NCBI GenBank assembly: GCA_019693395.1
Contig: JAAMXP010000166.1
Coordinates: forward strand, 1 to 40,954
From: Ettlia oleoabundans
Taxonomy: Eukaryota; Chlorophyta; Chlorophyceae; Chlamydomonadales
Length of the DNA stretch: 40,954 nt
Direction: 5' to 3'
Shown piece after piece: positions 1-12,000 of this stretch. The number at the start of each line of letters is the position of its first letter. The stretch's first letter is position 1. The notes below the pieces were generated by a model, which was given only the letters and a program-made list of their open reading frames with translations, was not told the DNA's origin and did no database searches. The position numbers and the translations under genes were made by a program.

Positions 1-180
1 GGCATACGTGCATGCTGGAGTGACGTCAGCACAGCAGGGCACAGCACGGAGGGGAACCCATTGGGTTTGGAAGCTGGGAAGTTGCAAGGAGCATGATAAG
101 CAGAAGGCGGGGACCAGGGGGGCGTTGATGGCAATGTACGACGAGTGGCGAAGGCGCCAGATGGGCCTCACCCCACCCAC

Positions 181-3100
181 CTTTGGTATGACTGAGAAGC
201 GTGTGGGTCCGAAGCGGTAGTGCGCATTGGCCTGCTCCTCGGTGGTGCCCACACGCACGTCAACCACACTGCGCAAAAAAAACAGGGTGTGGGGTGTGGG
301 ATGCTGGTGGCGGGCTCATCCTGCTGGAGATTTGATGATGGAGGGCAGGTTAGAGCGGACTGCAGAAATGCAGCATGTACTGGCCGGTCCTCCAATGTTG
401 TACAGCCCAACCCTCACGGGACGTCACCACCACCACCCCTGCAGCACGCCCACCTGAGCGAGGGCTGGCACCAGCGTGCATTGAGCAGGTCCCGCTCGCT
501 GCCCCTGGCGCTCAAGTGCTGCACACCCAGCTGCTGCTTGTACCTGTGGGTGGGCAGGACACACAGGCGGGCGGGACATGGGGTGTTGATGGCCTGGTGA
601 TAAGTAGGTTCAGGGAGTGACTTGCAGATACTTAGCAGCAATGGTTGGCCAAGAGTGGGCCAAGATATCGACACTTGCAGAGAACAATGCATAATGCAAG
701 CAGAAAATGAAGAGCAAGACGAGCCAAAAGGACACCATCCGCATGCACACGACATCAAAGCCCAACCGGGTGTATAGCACCTCCCTTGCTTGGCACATTT
801 GATCTCAGCCGTCCACAAACAGTCCAAGCCAAACCTTACGGCACACAGCCAGGTTTTGTTACCTAAAAGTCGAGGACCAGGTTCACACAGCGCAATACAA
901 GAACACCATGCATCCATTTACTAGCCTCACATTTTGATACCAGCATACTGAACCACAAACAGCACCCGCTCACCCCTCCAGGCTGAACTCATGGCTTGCC
1001 TCCAACCGTCCCAACGCCGCTTGCAGCATGTTGGGCCGCACGTTTGCGTAGAAGCCGGGCACCAGAATGTTGGAGTGTGAGTCCACCAGCGAGGCCAGCA
1101 CCTTGGACAGGTCAGCCAGTGGCTCGCTCAGCACGCCGCCCTCATTGCCGCTGTGCAGGTCGCGGGCGGGACCACGCACCTCAATGGACAGACTGAGGGG
1201 CGGGGACAAGGGTGGCGGTTGTGAAGATCAGTGAGACTGAGCGTGGGAAACGGAGAGGGTTGTAGGGGATTGGGGTGGGGAAAGGGTTTAGGGTGGGGTG
1301 GGGCTTTCTGGGGCCAGCCCCTCAAGTCGACTTTGATTTAAAAGAAGGGACACCAACCTGCAACAATTACTTTCAACTACTGGCACTCACATTGCCCACA
1401 CCACGCAACCCCACCCACGCATCCGACGCTTGCACCCACCTAATCATGCCCCGCATTCCATAGGTGATGCAGGGCAGGCGCTCCCCCACCCACAGCGTGT
1501 TGCTGATCACCACAAGCTGCGTGCCCTGGAACCAACGCAGGTTCTGCTGCACAGCCTGGCGGAAGCCGGTGCTGCCATTCTCCTCCTCGCCCTGCAGGCA
1601 CACATGCGGCCGCCGACAAAGTAAGGACATGAACAGCAAGCAGTGGTTGGTGTCTTAGATACCTCTCACCACGTTCAACCTAGCAAGCCGCATGCAATGA
1701 GGCGGAGATAAATCATCGCCAGCCACAGGCACACGACAGGTCTTGCAGCACAGCATGTTGTGCCTGATCTAAAAGAAAACAAGCTGGCAGTGCTTGCCTC
1801 GAAGAGGAAGACGACGTTTACTGGCAGGGCTGCCCCTGCTCCTGCTCCTCCCTGTTTGCTTTCCTCCAACAACTCCTTGATAGCATATATAAACGCTAGG
1901 ATGGGGCCTGCAGGACAGGGACGGTGTTGGTGGGGCTTTGTGTTGGGTTGTTCTGATATCAAAGCAGCTCAGAGGCCAGCCTGACACAGCCAGATGGGGT
2001 TAGCTGACTATTTGTTGTGCCCCCTTCAGTGGGCTTGTCCCAATTCTTGTTTCTTTTCTTCTTACCTTTGTTGTCTGTTGTGCCCCTCCCGTAGAGCCAA
2101 CCATTCTCGCATGCCAGTGTGAATGGGTCGTGCTTCCACCCCTCCTCCACGGCTGGCTGCACATCGTAGTGCCCATAGAAACAGACTGTGGGCCTGGCGG
2201 GGTCGGTGACCAGGCGGCCCAGCACCACCGGGTTCTTGTCCTCAATTGGCTGCACACGGGCAGATACGGGTGTAGAGGAGGTGGTGTTGCTCGCCGTGCT
2301 GGTATTCAGCAGCAAAGGAGCATTAGCAGAGGTGCACAATCTGCCACTGACAAAACCTGTGCCACAACAGGCAGGCAGAACAACACACAAGAAGGAGCAT
2401 GGTGCAAGTGGGCTGCCAGTGACGTTAGTGACAGCTATTGCACGCACCTGCGCCAGCTTCACCTCGCACCCCATGCCCTCCAGCAGTCGCAGCAGGAACT
2501 TGGCGCCTTTGAAGCAATCTTCGTGCAGGGATGGGTCGGCGGACACAGTCCTGCAGCCAGGCACACGGCGGCATAGTTTGAACCACAGCAGGCACATCAC
2601 AGCATGCACAGCACAGCAACGCGCTGCAGCCAGATATCAATGTTCAATGCTTCCATGCCATTCAGCACCCAGTCGGTTCGAATGAATGAATGCCTGGAAC
2701 CCAACCACACCGCCTGGCACCCACTTGATGGGTATAAATGCCCTCAGCGCCTTCTCAAGCTCACGCTCCAGCCGTGAAGCGCTCAGAGCAGGCACAGCGC
2801 GGCCCTCCGCCAGCGCAGCAGCCCTTGTAGCCACTGTCAGCGCCCCGCACCCAGCAGACCCATTGGCCACTGCATCAGCGGCGGCAGTGTTGATTGAGCG
2901 AGGAAGCTCCAACCGTGGCCGCTTGCCGGACGGCTCCTGTGGGATGAGGCCGTCCCCACCATCCGCCTTGGCTGCTGCTCTCACTACCGTCAGCGCTGCG
3001 GTACCGCCATGTTGGCTGCCTTCCCCGTTAGGCAACCCTAGCAGGTCTGCAGGTAGCAAAAGGAGGATGCCGGGGAGAGGGGTGAAACAAAGTTGAGAGA

Positions 3101-5926
3101 ACATTTAACTCATAATCAAGCAGGCAAATTAACCGCACAGAGGGGCTGAAGAGTTGGCATTTGCAGAGCAGTGCACCAATTTTAGCTATCACGTTGAATC
3201 TCTTCACTATACCTGCCAGTGCCGCGGCAAAGATGTCGTCTGTGCGCCACAGCCGTATGAGCCCGCTGTGCATGCCCCCAACAGTCACGCTGTCCGTCAG
3301 GGTGGCAGACATGACGGGGGGCTGGGGCCCTGACGCACGGCTGTACAGAACACGCAGGCAGCTGTAGCACTTAGCTGCGGCAGCGGGAGGAGGAGGCGGG
3401 TGCACAGGCAAGTGCCGGCGTAGGGAATCTTGGGTTGCAAGTGGGGACTGCTACATGGCACAAGTTTGACACTGCTGGGGGCGAACTGCAATGACATTGC
3501 TGCCTGGTTGCTGACCCTTCGGCTTGATGCCCCGTATGGGCTATTGCCCAGCTCCCGTCCGCAACCCCACCCCACCTGACCACAGCCGCACAGCGCCGTC
3601 GGCTCCTGCGCTCACAAACAGCAGCGCACGCTCCAGACCCGTGCGGGGGCTGCCAGGCACAGCAGTGGGGCTGGTGGGGTTGGCGCCTACAGGCATCCCC
3701 CGAGGACTGAGCCCTGCAGCCATTGCCGCCGTGCTGGGACTGCCAGGAGACACCAACTGGCTGAGGCCAGGTGCAGCGACTGACAACCCAACGCCTCCCA
3801 AAGACAGAACATCGTCAGTGTGCCCCGCAAGCGTGCGGCGACACACCAGCGTCTGCAGCAGGGCAGAGCAAAGCGACCGAAAATAAAAACAGACTAACAA
3901 GAACACGAAAGGCGCGCAATACCACCATTAGTAGTTGAAGAACCCGCCTTCAAATTGTAGGGTTTTACCCCGTTGGATTGTAATCCATTCCCAAACTTGC
4001 TGGGCCTCACCTCCACATCCCACACGCGAATCAGGTGGTCACGCCCGCCACTGCACAGCATGAGCACATCATGGCTCAGCAGGCAGGCCACAGAATGAGG
4101 TGACTCTGGAAAGACAGCCGCTGATGCAGGGTTGCTTCCTGCAAACAAACGTGCCGCAATGCCCGCACTACTGCCTTGCCCCCATTCCTGTGGCCCAAAC
4201 CAGCATGGTACACATCTGCAAAAAAAAATCGACAGTCTTTACAAGACCCCACTTCCCCACTCGCTCACCCATCCAGCTGGTGAATACTTGGCCACCCACC
4301 TGAGCACAATGCCTGGCCCGCCATACAGAGCCAGCACGGAGCCACGGTGGCCTCGCAACACTTTCACAAACTCAAGGCTGCCCGCCCGCCACACCCTGAT
4401 GGTGCTGTCAGTGCTGGCTGAGAACACGTAGGGCCCACACACGGCCAGGGCTGCAATGCTGCCGCAGTGGGAGTGCTGTGGGTCCGAGGCCAAGGCAGGC
4501 GGCTCTGCCTCCCCCACCATGGCTCGGATGGTTTCAGAGCTGGGCCCGCTGCACGCCTGTATCACTGCAGCGATGGCAGGGTTGCCTGACGCCGACGCCG
4601 GCCGCACACCGATGCCGCCGCTGGGGAGGGTGCTTGTCAAGTCGAGGTGCACTGGTGCTGCTGCTGCTGGAGCTGGAGCTGTTGCTGGCCCTGCTGCTGG
4701 TGTCGTGCCTGTTGCAGGCTCCGCATCACCTCTGCCGCCCAGCAGTTGGGGCGCGAGCTTGTAGGCCACCACCTGGCAACTCTGCCCCCCCACATACAGC
4801 AAGTCCCCTGCCACAGCGATGGCCTTGATTGACCCCCGCAGGTCAGCTACTTGCAAGCGGCCCAACAGGGGAAAGCTCGGGGACAAACCCCAAATGCACA
4901 CCGTCTTGGACCCCGCTGCATGAGGGGTGGAGTGGATGGGGGGTTGCAAGCAAGCTCTCAGCAGCTGGCGTATTTGCACGATACACCACTTGACAATCAA
5001 GCGAGCCCTTGCAACATAACGGCCTGTCAGTGTGTGCCCCACTGTCACCTGAGAGCAGGTGCCCTGCCACTATCTCCAGCTTGCGGATGGGTCCCCTGTG
5101 CGCCGTCAAGTTGGCGATGCACTTTGAGCCGGCCAGCGACCACACCTGTGGGAACAGCGGCAACCAATGGAGGGTTGGGGCCAAGGATGGCAGGACCAAG
5201 GCGATCAGCACGTTTGTTATACCCAGGCCGCAATTTTCGTTGTCTTTCTGCTCAAGTTCTACCTGTCTTGTGCCCAGCAACGTCCGCGTCGCTTTGCCTG
5301 TGCATTGCAGGGAAAGCCTGCAATTTAGCAGAGCGTTCCAGGTCACTGTTTCTCCTCACCCTAATGCTTGAGTCTGTGCCTCCCGAGAACAGCAGGCCGT
5401 TGGCGCAGGTGAGGGACATGACCGAGTCAGTGTGGCCCTGCGAAGAGCAGCAGCATACGCTGATCACAACTGGAAAGCCGAATAGACGTAGGTCAATGGG
5501 CACGCACGCATACAAGCAGGAGTTGGCAGGAAGCCTCCCTACCACAGCAGGCATACACTCGGCAAATGAGAAAGCGCAGGCGGATGCGATGCTTGCAATC
5601 ACCCACTTAGCCACCCAGCCAAACCACCAGCGCTCACCGTCATGCGATCATCCTCCCCCACAGACACCAGGGGCCCGCCAACTCCCACCCTGGCACCAGC
5701 CAACCCCAGTCCGTGGCGGCAGCCAACCACAGGGCTGGTGGGAAGCACGTGCCCGCTGTCGCCGCTGTCTGTGGGTCCATCCAGCGGTGGCTGGCTGTCA
5801 AGCCGCGGCATGCTGGGCATGCTGCGTGAGTGCACTAGGTGGGCATCGTGTGAGTGGTGCGCTGCGCTGGTGCCAAAGGCGGCTGTGTGGTTCACTGCCT
5901 CCAAGCAGCGTGCCACCTCCTCGTGC
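181..5926 (-). CDS. DUG2: DUG2-like module: WD40 propeller + M20 peptidase, C-terminus beyond left edge
   Basis: Yeast Dug2p joins N-terminal WD40 repeats to an M20A metallopeptidase and partners Dug3p to cleave glutathione in the cytosol; this module has the same order. Exons (high to low): 5926-5638, 5437-5360, 5145-5049, 4915-4300, 4215-4011, 3852-3576, 3374-3213, 3046-2725, 2550-2448, 2249-2066, 1907-1798, 1591-1440, 1192-974, 543-454, 268-181; all phases agree. WD blades include [60 protein letters not shown] and GLIRLW. M20 motifs follow: [26 protein letters not shown] (metal ligands H and D), [10 protein letters not shown], and FEGEEENGS split by an intron. The position normally ISD reads ISN. 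The last ~200 residues, including the final metal ligand, lie outside the window. There is no in-frame ATG before 5820 in this module, and the reading frame continues from the DUG3 module through a GC-AG intron. Confidence 0.9.
1792..1797 (-). promoter_or_regulatory. GC-AG intron donor (GCAAGC) inside the M20 active site
   Basis: The exon ends TTCGAG|GCAAGC and the next exon opens GGCGAGGAGGAG. Joining them restores the diagnostic M20 metal/catalytic motif FEGEEENGS. No GT donor can do this, so this GC-AG intron is well supported by the protein family. Confidence 0.85.
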
Positions 5927-6088
5927 CTGCATCAACAGCATCAGCAGGGCCAGCCGCAGCATGGGGTGAAAATTCAACACCGAGGGAGAACAGTAGGCAT
6001 CATGCCTTTGCCGGCAAACAGCCCACCATTGCCTTCCCTCAGGCATGGTTTCCACTGGAAAACGTTGAGTAAACATATAAACTGCTCA

Positions 6089-8967
6089 TCATACGCCCGC
6101 TTGCCTGGCATGCTGGCCAAAGGGTGTCAGAGGGCTGAGCAAGATGTTGAGAATGCCGCCCTTCTCCCGGCACACAACCACAGCAGTGTTGGCGGGAACC
6201 TCAACCTGCAGCGACAATAGTGGCAAGGCAGGTTTGTTGAGCACAGCGCACTTCAGCATGGAAACATGTTGTGGCAGTTGCCAACATTCACGGGAACGGT
6301 TGTTCCGCTAACAAGGTGATGTAATCCGAGTTTTTGTTGTAACATTGAGAGAAGGGGTTGAGCAGACCAAGATATGAGATACAAAGAAAGGCATACCCTG
6401 CCCATCTATCTTGACTCTGTTGATCAGCCACCCACGCAGCCCACGTGGCCCTGCGCTCAGTCCTCCTTAAACGCCCAACGCCATCACCCACCACCAACGC
6501 ACACATGCAGATGTCAGCCGCCACAACAACTTGCGTCTCACCCAGTCGTTTGCCGCAGACGTGACTGGCTCTGAGGCCACCAGGCACACGCGGCTGCCTT
6601 GGTCAGAGTAAAGCACGTGATAGTCACCCTCCTCTGCTCGAAAGGTGGGTGGCAGTGGGTTGGGTGAGGTGGGAACCAAGGCAGCAGGCAGAGGATAGCA
6701 GTGGTGAGCAGAAGACAGGCAGATGAAAGTCAGGCCCCGCAGCCTGCATACAGCCCAGAGGCAATGCAACCGCTGTTGACACCGGAGCTGCAACACACCT
6801 TCCTGTCTGCCTGCAGCAACATAAGCAGCTTGCAACTTCCTGAAGATGCGCTAACTCCCACCGCTGCGCACCTGTGACAGGCCTGCTGCGCGCCCCTGCA
6901 ACCCCCTCCATGCTCTCCTGCCCGTGCAGCGCCTTGGCTGCCGCGCTATACTTGCGGCTGACTTCGCTGCTCAGCTGGTCACGCTCATAGGCGCTCCCTT
7001 CAGCGTAGTACAGCGACGCTGGTGCCTCGTCTGTATTGCTGACGTACCGTGTAGCAACCAGGCTGCACCCGTCGCTCACAACAAAGTTGAGGAGGGACAA
7101 GTCGTTGCACGCCACACCCTCCTCAGCTTGAATACTGCACAGAGGAGAGCAGGAGGCACAGCAGGCACGGTGTGCATGGCAACAACAAGCAGGAGGCATG
7201 TGTAACGGCTGCCTTGTGTAGTGCTGCTCCTTGGCTGCTGAAGGCTGGCTGGATAGCATGGTTCCTTATATGCAGCCTTCACCCTTTTGGGAAAGCATCC
7301 AAACTCCTGCCCTGCCTAACCCCTGCTTTGCGCTGCCAGCTACCGCCCCACCCACCGGGTGATGGTGGCAATGGTCTGCTGCACTGCACCCAGCACCACA
7401 TCAGGTGGGTGCTGGGAGTGCAGGTCAGGCAGGTGGTTCAGAAATAGCGCAAAGCTGCACCGCGGGGCACAGGGGAGCAAGATTTAAGACATTATTCGTT
7501 TGTTAAGCGCTAGCAATTGACCGGGCAACAGCAAGAGCCCAGCCACTCGCAGTGCTGCTGCAGGACTAGGCCAATATCACAGATGCAGCATGGCCGATGA
7601 ATTACCAAACAAATGACACCATCAGCAAAGCAAGACCCAAACAGCCCTCCGGATCACCGTCGTTACCCCCCCATCCCAACCCCCCGTGGGCACCCACCTG
7701 ACCGCCGAGTCGCTGTGGAAGGACTGCACGGCGTTGTAGGCGACGTCCGACAGCTCCGCCAGCAGCCTGCGACGAATGCGCATAAACCCCGCCACCACGC
7801 CATTGTGCCTGCAGGACGACAACGTCGCCAACCATACCCAAGGCAATCTGCCATTTGATAGATAAACACTCATGAATCCACATTTTGCCCTGATTAGAGA
7901 ATATTGGACATATCCAGGCTGCCAACACACACCCACAGGACCTACAGATGCACGCATCTAGCAAATACATGATTCAACAATGACCAAGTTGCCAAAAACC
8001 GAGCAGTCAAAATGTGTGCCCCTTCTGGTCGCAGCAACCTACATGAACAACCATCTTCCCCACTGGAAAGGGTGACAGTTGGACTCGCTGACGGGCATGC
8101 CAGGATAGGCAGCACGGACGTGCGCAAAGATCACGCCGCTCTCCAGCTTAGTGGCCAGGCGGTTGAGATTTTCGTTGTTCCAAGCTGGAGTGATGCTGGT
8201 GAACACCTGCAGACAACAATGGCAATGACCCTGTGAGACAGCCAGTTGCACTGCTCAGGCCACTGGGGTTGCAGCAGGGGTCAGCTTAGCGCCCACCCTG
8301 CCTCGTTTTCGGCACCATACGCTGTGGCTCTGCTATGCTGCTGCCCTGGTGCAATGACTGCCGCTGATACTCACGCAAGGGGTTCTGTCCTTGCAGCTGG
8401 CGGCACTGGTGGGCGGGAACCAACCGATGCCAAAGCCGTCTCCATTCAAATTTCCGTAGCCCAGATGGAAGGGCAGGCTGCAGTGAACAAACACGCGCTC
8501 AATGTACGTGCGCTCAATCAACAGCATCACATGAAATGTTATTAAAAGGAATCAAGCTAGTAAGCCCACTGTAATGCGCCACTATCGGGCAGCTCAAAGT
8601 TGTGCCAGCAGCCCCTGCACAGCAAACCCTGCCTGCTGTCATTGCGCCGCTCGCGCGCATCATAGCTCTGTTTGATGATGGACCGTGAGGGCCTGACAAC
8701 CACATCAGCCACGGTTATGTCGGGCCCAATGTAGGCCAGCAGCCTGCAGCAGGTGGATCGAAGCAGATCAGGTGTTACAGTAAAAGCAAAAGAACGCAGC
8801 ACCGTTGTTCAGGCAAATGAAAGGCAGGGGGAAGGAGTGGCCGCCGAGGGCGGCTCGGGATAATGGATTGAAATGTATCACGAGGAATAATTGCTAGACA
8901 AGGGTCAAAGAAGGACCGCAAACAGTGCTCCAGCAACGTCGCAGGGCTAAGACACCCACCGGCACAT
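6089..8967 (-). CDS. DUG3: DUG3-like class II glutamine amidotransferase (glutathione-degrading type)
   Basis: Ntn-type amidotransferase domain of the Dug3p family, the glutaminase-like subunit that removes glutamate from glutathione. Exons: 8967-8960, 8743-8621, 8477-8375, 8206-8043, 7808-7698, 7454-7356, 7134-6872, 6633-6542, 6205-6105. An 8-base first exon (ATGTGCCG) is chosen because it places the catalytic nucleophile Cys directly after Met and gives MCRLLAYIGPD, the family N-terminus. Further motifs are QSYDARERR, NGDGFGIGW, TSITPAWNNENL, IFAHVRA, ESNCHPF, HNG, SDSAVSFALFL, YYAEGSAYE, EGDYHVLYSDQG and VASEPVT. If the last intron is retained, the protein ends at TGA 6091-6089 after 359 aa, close to yeast Dug3p (357 aa). 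If it is spliced as AG|GCAAGC (donor 6104), the frame runs on into the DUG2 module. The second exon's donor (8620, GTGCAG) is the least certain junction. Confidence 0.92.
6099..6104 (-). promoter_or_regulatory. GC-type 5' splice site joining the DUG3 and DUG2 modules
   Basis: On the minus strand the exon ends CCAG and the intron would begin GCAAGC. The matching acceptor (GATGCAG) ends at 5927. The splice keeps phase 2 and gives [10 protein letters not shown]. The same donor hexamer is forced by protein homology in the M20 part of this gene. No GT donor in this exon gives the correct phase; GTATGA at 6094 gives the wrong frame, which soon reaches a stop. Confidence 0.55.
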
Positions 8968-9374
8968 GGGCGCTGGCGGCAGCGCCGTTGAGGGGCCCTG
9001 CAGAGGCTGCTACACCGGTCCTTGGCGGTTTCGCTGTATCGCTGGTTCAACCGACACCGCTATGGCGTGGAAGGGTCAACTGCCGGTTGTTGGCGCCGGG
9101 AAAGCCGACCGTCTAACACTACCGGTATGCAGGATGAACGTAAACGCGCGACGGATGCTAAAGTACATGCAGCAATCTGATTAACAGTGCATTACACCTG
9201 AAGCACTCGATTTTCAACGAGAACGACGCACTGCTTACCCTCGCCAACCTGGCAGGGACGGCCGATGGAGCTCTTGTTAGATATCACTTATACCCGGTTT
9301 TCTCCGCAGATCACACGGTTGTACAGGTTTGGTGAAAGAAAGACCGGCCTTTGCCCCGTTTGCTGCACCCGAAA
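8968..9374. promoter_or_regulatory. Divergent intergenic region between DUG3-DUG2 and HAD genes
   Basis: 407 bases separate the minus-strand start at 8967 from the plus-strand ATG at 9375. It must hold both 5' UTRs and promoters unless there are undetected upstream exons. I see no clear TATA box and no convincing coding exon. Confidence 0.5.
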
Positions 9375-11272
9375 ATGAGCATCGCTGTTCAATCGGTGGC
9401 CAGGTTGAGATTATCACGTCGCATTGTGACCAGGGAGCCTAGATCAACATCAGCACGCCCGCAACTTCAAGCACAGCGCTGCTGCCGGCGCCAGGCCATG
9501 TCGCCAGCAGCGGCGGCGGTGCAGCCACAAGCGAAGGCCCTTTGGGCGCTTGACTTTGACGGAGTGGCCTGTGACTCTGTGGGCGAGTCATCACTGAGCG
9601 CTTTCAAGGTTGACAGCGTTGCCTAAGCGGAATTTGTTCTTCTTGCTACACGGTCCTGTTCTCTCCCTCCGCATCACCGGACTACCATGAGGCTTGTTCC
9701 CGCCCGCCTGCTGCAATCATGCAGGCTGCTGCCAAGGTGTGGCCTGAAGTGTTCCAGACTCCCGACGCCGAGGCGCGCAAGCATGAGTTGGTGGAGAAAA
9801 TGAGGGTGGTGCGGCCTGTAGTAGAAACAGGGTGCGCATGGGTGGGCTGGGCACAATGCACAAGCTGTTGTGTTATGCGGTTGCAGCGACAAACTATTAG
9901 CTGCCAAAATATATCAGACATAAAGGAACCTTTCCAAGCCTTGATGCATTCGCCACTCATGTGGGTTTGAAGGCTCACTTGGTCCGTACTCATCCTGCAC
10001 AGCTTCCCTTGCCTGCTGGTTGCAGGTATGAGAACATTGTGCAGATACGGTGCCTGCTTGAGGGCGTGCAGCCGGAGGATATGCTGCAGACTTGGCATGA
10101 GATGCTGCCAGAGTACATGCAGCGCTGGAAGCTCGACCGGGCCGAGGTGGGTTGCTGGGTGGTGCGGGCCATGCTGCACTGCGCAGTGCTGGAGGCGCTG
10201 CTGGGTCTTGCCACCGACACTAGCACTGCCTGCGCTTGCAGTCCTGCTGCACCGGGCCTGCTGCATGCAGTATGTGCAACCTAGACTGTAGCTCCGCTTC
10301 ACGTGAGTAACATCGCGCCATTTCTGATGCCATTGTCACCTCCAGAATCTCCCACAAACAGCCTCCCATTCATCCCAGTAATTACAAGCTTGTTGTTGCA
10401 GCTGGTGGAGCTGTTTGGCAGCACCAGGGACGAGTGGATGGCGGCGGACTTGCAGGGCTGGCTGGCCCCCAACCGCATCTACCCGGGTGTGACAGAGGCC
10501 ATGCAAGCATTGATGCAGCGACACGAAGTGTACATTGTTACCACAAAGCAGGTGGGTGCAAGTATGGGTGCATGGTGGACTGTCAGGTTTGAAAGTGGCT
10601 GGTGCGGTGGTAGGCATGAGGCCTGGGAGGTGAAGGTTGTTCATGTTAAAACAGCTGCCCTGCAAGGTGAGGCAGCAAGCATACAAAGAGTGTCGGAGGG
10701 AAGTCCTCCCCTTTCTGGCACGCTGTCCCCCGACAAATTGTTTGCCTGCCGCAATTGCCCTGCCCCTGTAGGCGCGCTTCACTGAGGCCATCCTGCTGCA
10801 GATGGCAGGAATCGCTTTTCCACTTGACCGCATTTATAGCCAGACAGTGTCAGGGCAGCCCAAAAGTGAGGTGCTTGAGATGCTGGCGCAACAACACCCG
10901 GATGCGGCCGGGTACCACTTTGTGGAGGACAAGCTGTCCACGCTAGAAAAGGTGTGATTGGAGAAAGGTGCAAAGGAATAAGCCTGCCTGCAAGATTGCA
11001 CAGAGCTGCTGCTGCATGTTGTCCTTTTCGCCGGGTTGTGGCAAGCTGAGGGCCCTCCCTGCTGCCTGCCTCCATCTGTTGCCCCATGTGTGCCTGTGCA
11101 GGTGGCCCAGCTGCCCAGCCTGTCTCAGTACCAGCTATACCTCGTGGACTGGGGGTACAACACGGAGGTGGAGCGGCAGCGGGCTGCAGCCAACGAGCGG
11201 ATAGAGGTGATTGACATTGACCGGTTCAGCCAGCTGGCAGAAGCTACGGAGAATGCCGCAGCGGGGCTGTGA
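9375..11272 (+). CDS. HAD-superfamily hydrolase, probably plastid-targeted
   Basis: Six exons (9375-9608, 9725-9831, 10026-10146, 10402-10551, 10772-10951, 11102-11272) give a 320-aa protein. Residues 1-50 are rich in Arg, Ser and Ala with few acids, like a chloroplast transit peptide. HAD motifs are visible in order: motif I LDFDGVACDS (nucleophile D60, acid D62), motif II VYIVTTKQ (Thr), motif III Lys in GQPKSEVL, and motif IV HFVEDKLSTLE. These indicate an active phosphohydrolase with a helical cap (residues ~66-150, including AKVWPEVFQTPD and IVQIRCLLEG). It resembles an uncharacterised HAD family conserved in plants and algae. I cannot name the substrate. The upstream in-frame TTG at 9351 is rejected in favour of ATG 9375. 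It is divergent from the DUG gene. Confidence 0.88.
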
Positions 11273-12000
11273 TACTTTGCCGCCGCTCTTTGCCGCCTAT
11301 GTAACGACACTGTTGGTGAGAAGGGAAGGGAATGTTGGGGAGGAACTTGGAGAACTCAAGAACAGGTTGCCCAGGCCGGCAGGTGGAAAGGCAGGTCCTG
11401 CACATTACAAATCCAATTTTCCACAGCAGCTAGTGCAGCGGCACGCTGGGTTCGCTGTGCCCCGCTGCACCCTGGTGGCGGTCGCAGAAACCTTCGCTGC
11501 AAGGGTTGCCTGGGCGTAGATAAGATTTGCAGTCATTGACTTGGCCAAGTTCTGGGCCGCCAAAGCGCTGGTGGCGCCCAACAAGCGGTGGGCAACCGAG
11601 CACCACAGGAGCCACCGGCCCCGTTGCGCTGGTGAGCGCCGCTGCGTTCAATTTCTGCATGTTTGATTTATTTTCAGCAATTTGGGCGGAAGAGTGCACG
11701 CAGTGCCTCGAACCAGACTTCAACTGCGGACGACATTCACAGTTGCACTGATGACGTCCTGGTCGGGCTCGTCTACAATCACCGTGTAATGCGGTGCTGG
11801 TGTTGCAGCGACGTGCTCCCATCACAGCCTGCACGCCGCCCTTGAGCGATCACGGTCTCCCTGCCTCCTGGAGCGTCCTATGCTCACCTGCAGCCAGTGC
11901 CAGGTGCTGCCTGACCCGCCCCCCTGCCACCCGTGCCCGCAGGGACCAGGCGATGGTGGTGTGAGAGTGGCCTGAACAGCAGCGGCAGGCCTGCAGAACC
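11273..12000. other. Intergenic: HAD 3' UTR and upstream region of the DDT/PHD/bromodomain gene
   Basis: 728 bases between two plus-strand genes. TGTAA occurs at 11300-11304 (28 bases after the stop, probably too close) and at 11785-11789. No convincing coding exon or TATA box is seen. Confidence 0.5.
11785..11789 (+). terminator. Putative TGTAA polyadenylation signal of the HAD gene
   Basis: TGTAA is the usual chlorophycean poly(A) signal. This copy lies about 510 bases after the stop at 11272, a common 3' UTR length in such algae. The copy at 11300 is the alternative. Confidence 0.45.

Noticed and set aside
5818..5820. Internal ATG as the start of a separate DUG2 gene
   Set aside because: Possible, but the frame is open for 35 codons upstream to a proper acceptor and no poly(A) signal lies between, so the joined model is preferred. 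It is kept as the alternative.
4851..5969. Long open frame on the plus strand (372 codons)
   Set aside because: It is antisense to WD40 exons and introns of the DUG2 module, has no recognisable domain, and its composition looks like a shadow of the minus-strand gene.
9351..9353. TTG as the start of the HAD protein
   Set aside because: Nuclear algal genes start with ATG; the next in-frame ATG at 9375 gives a good transit peptide.
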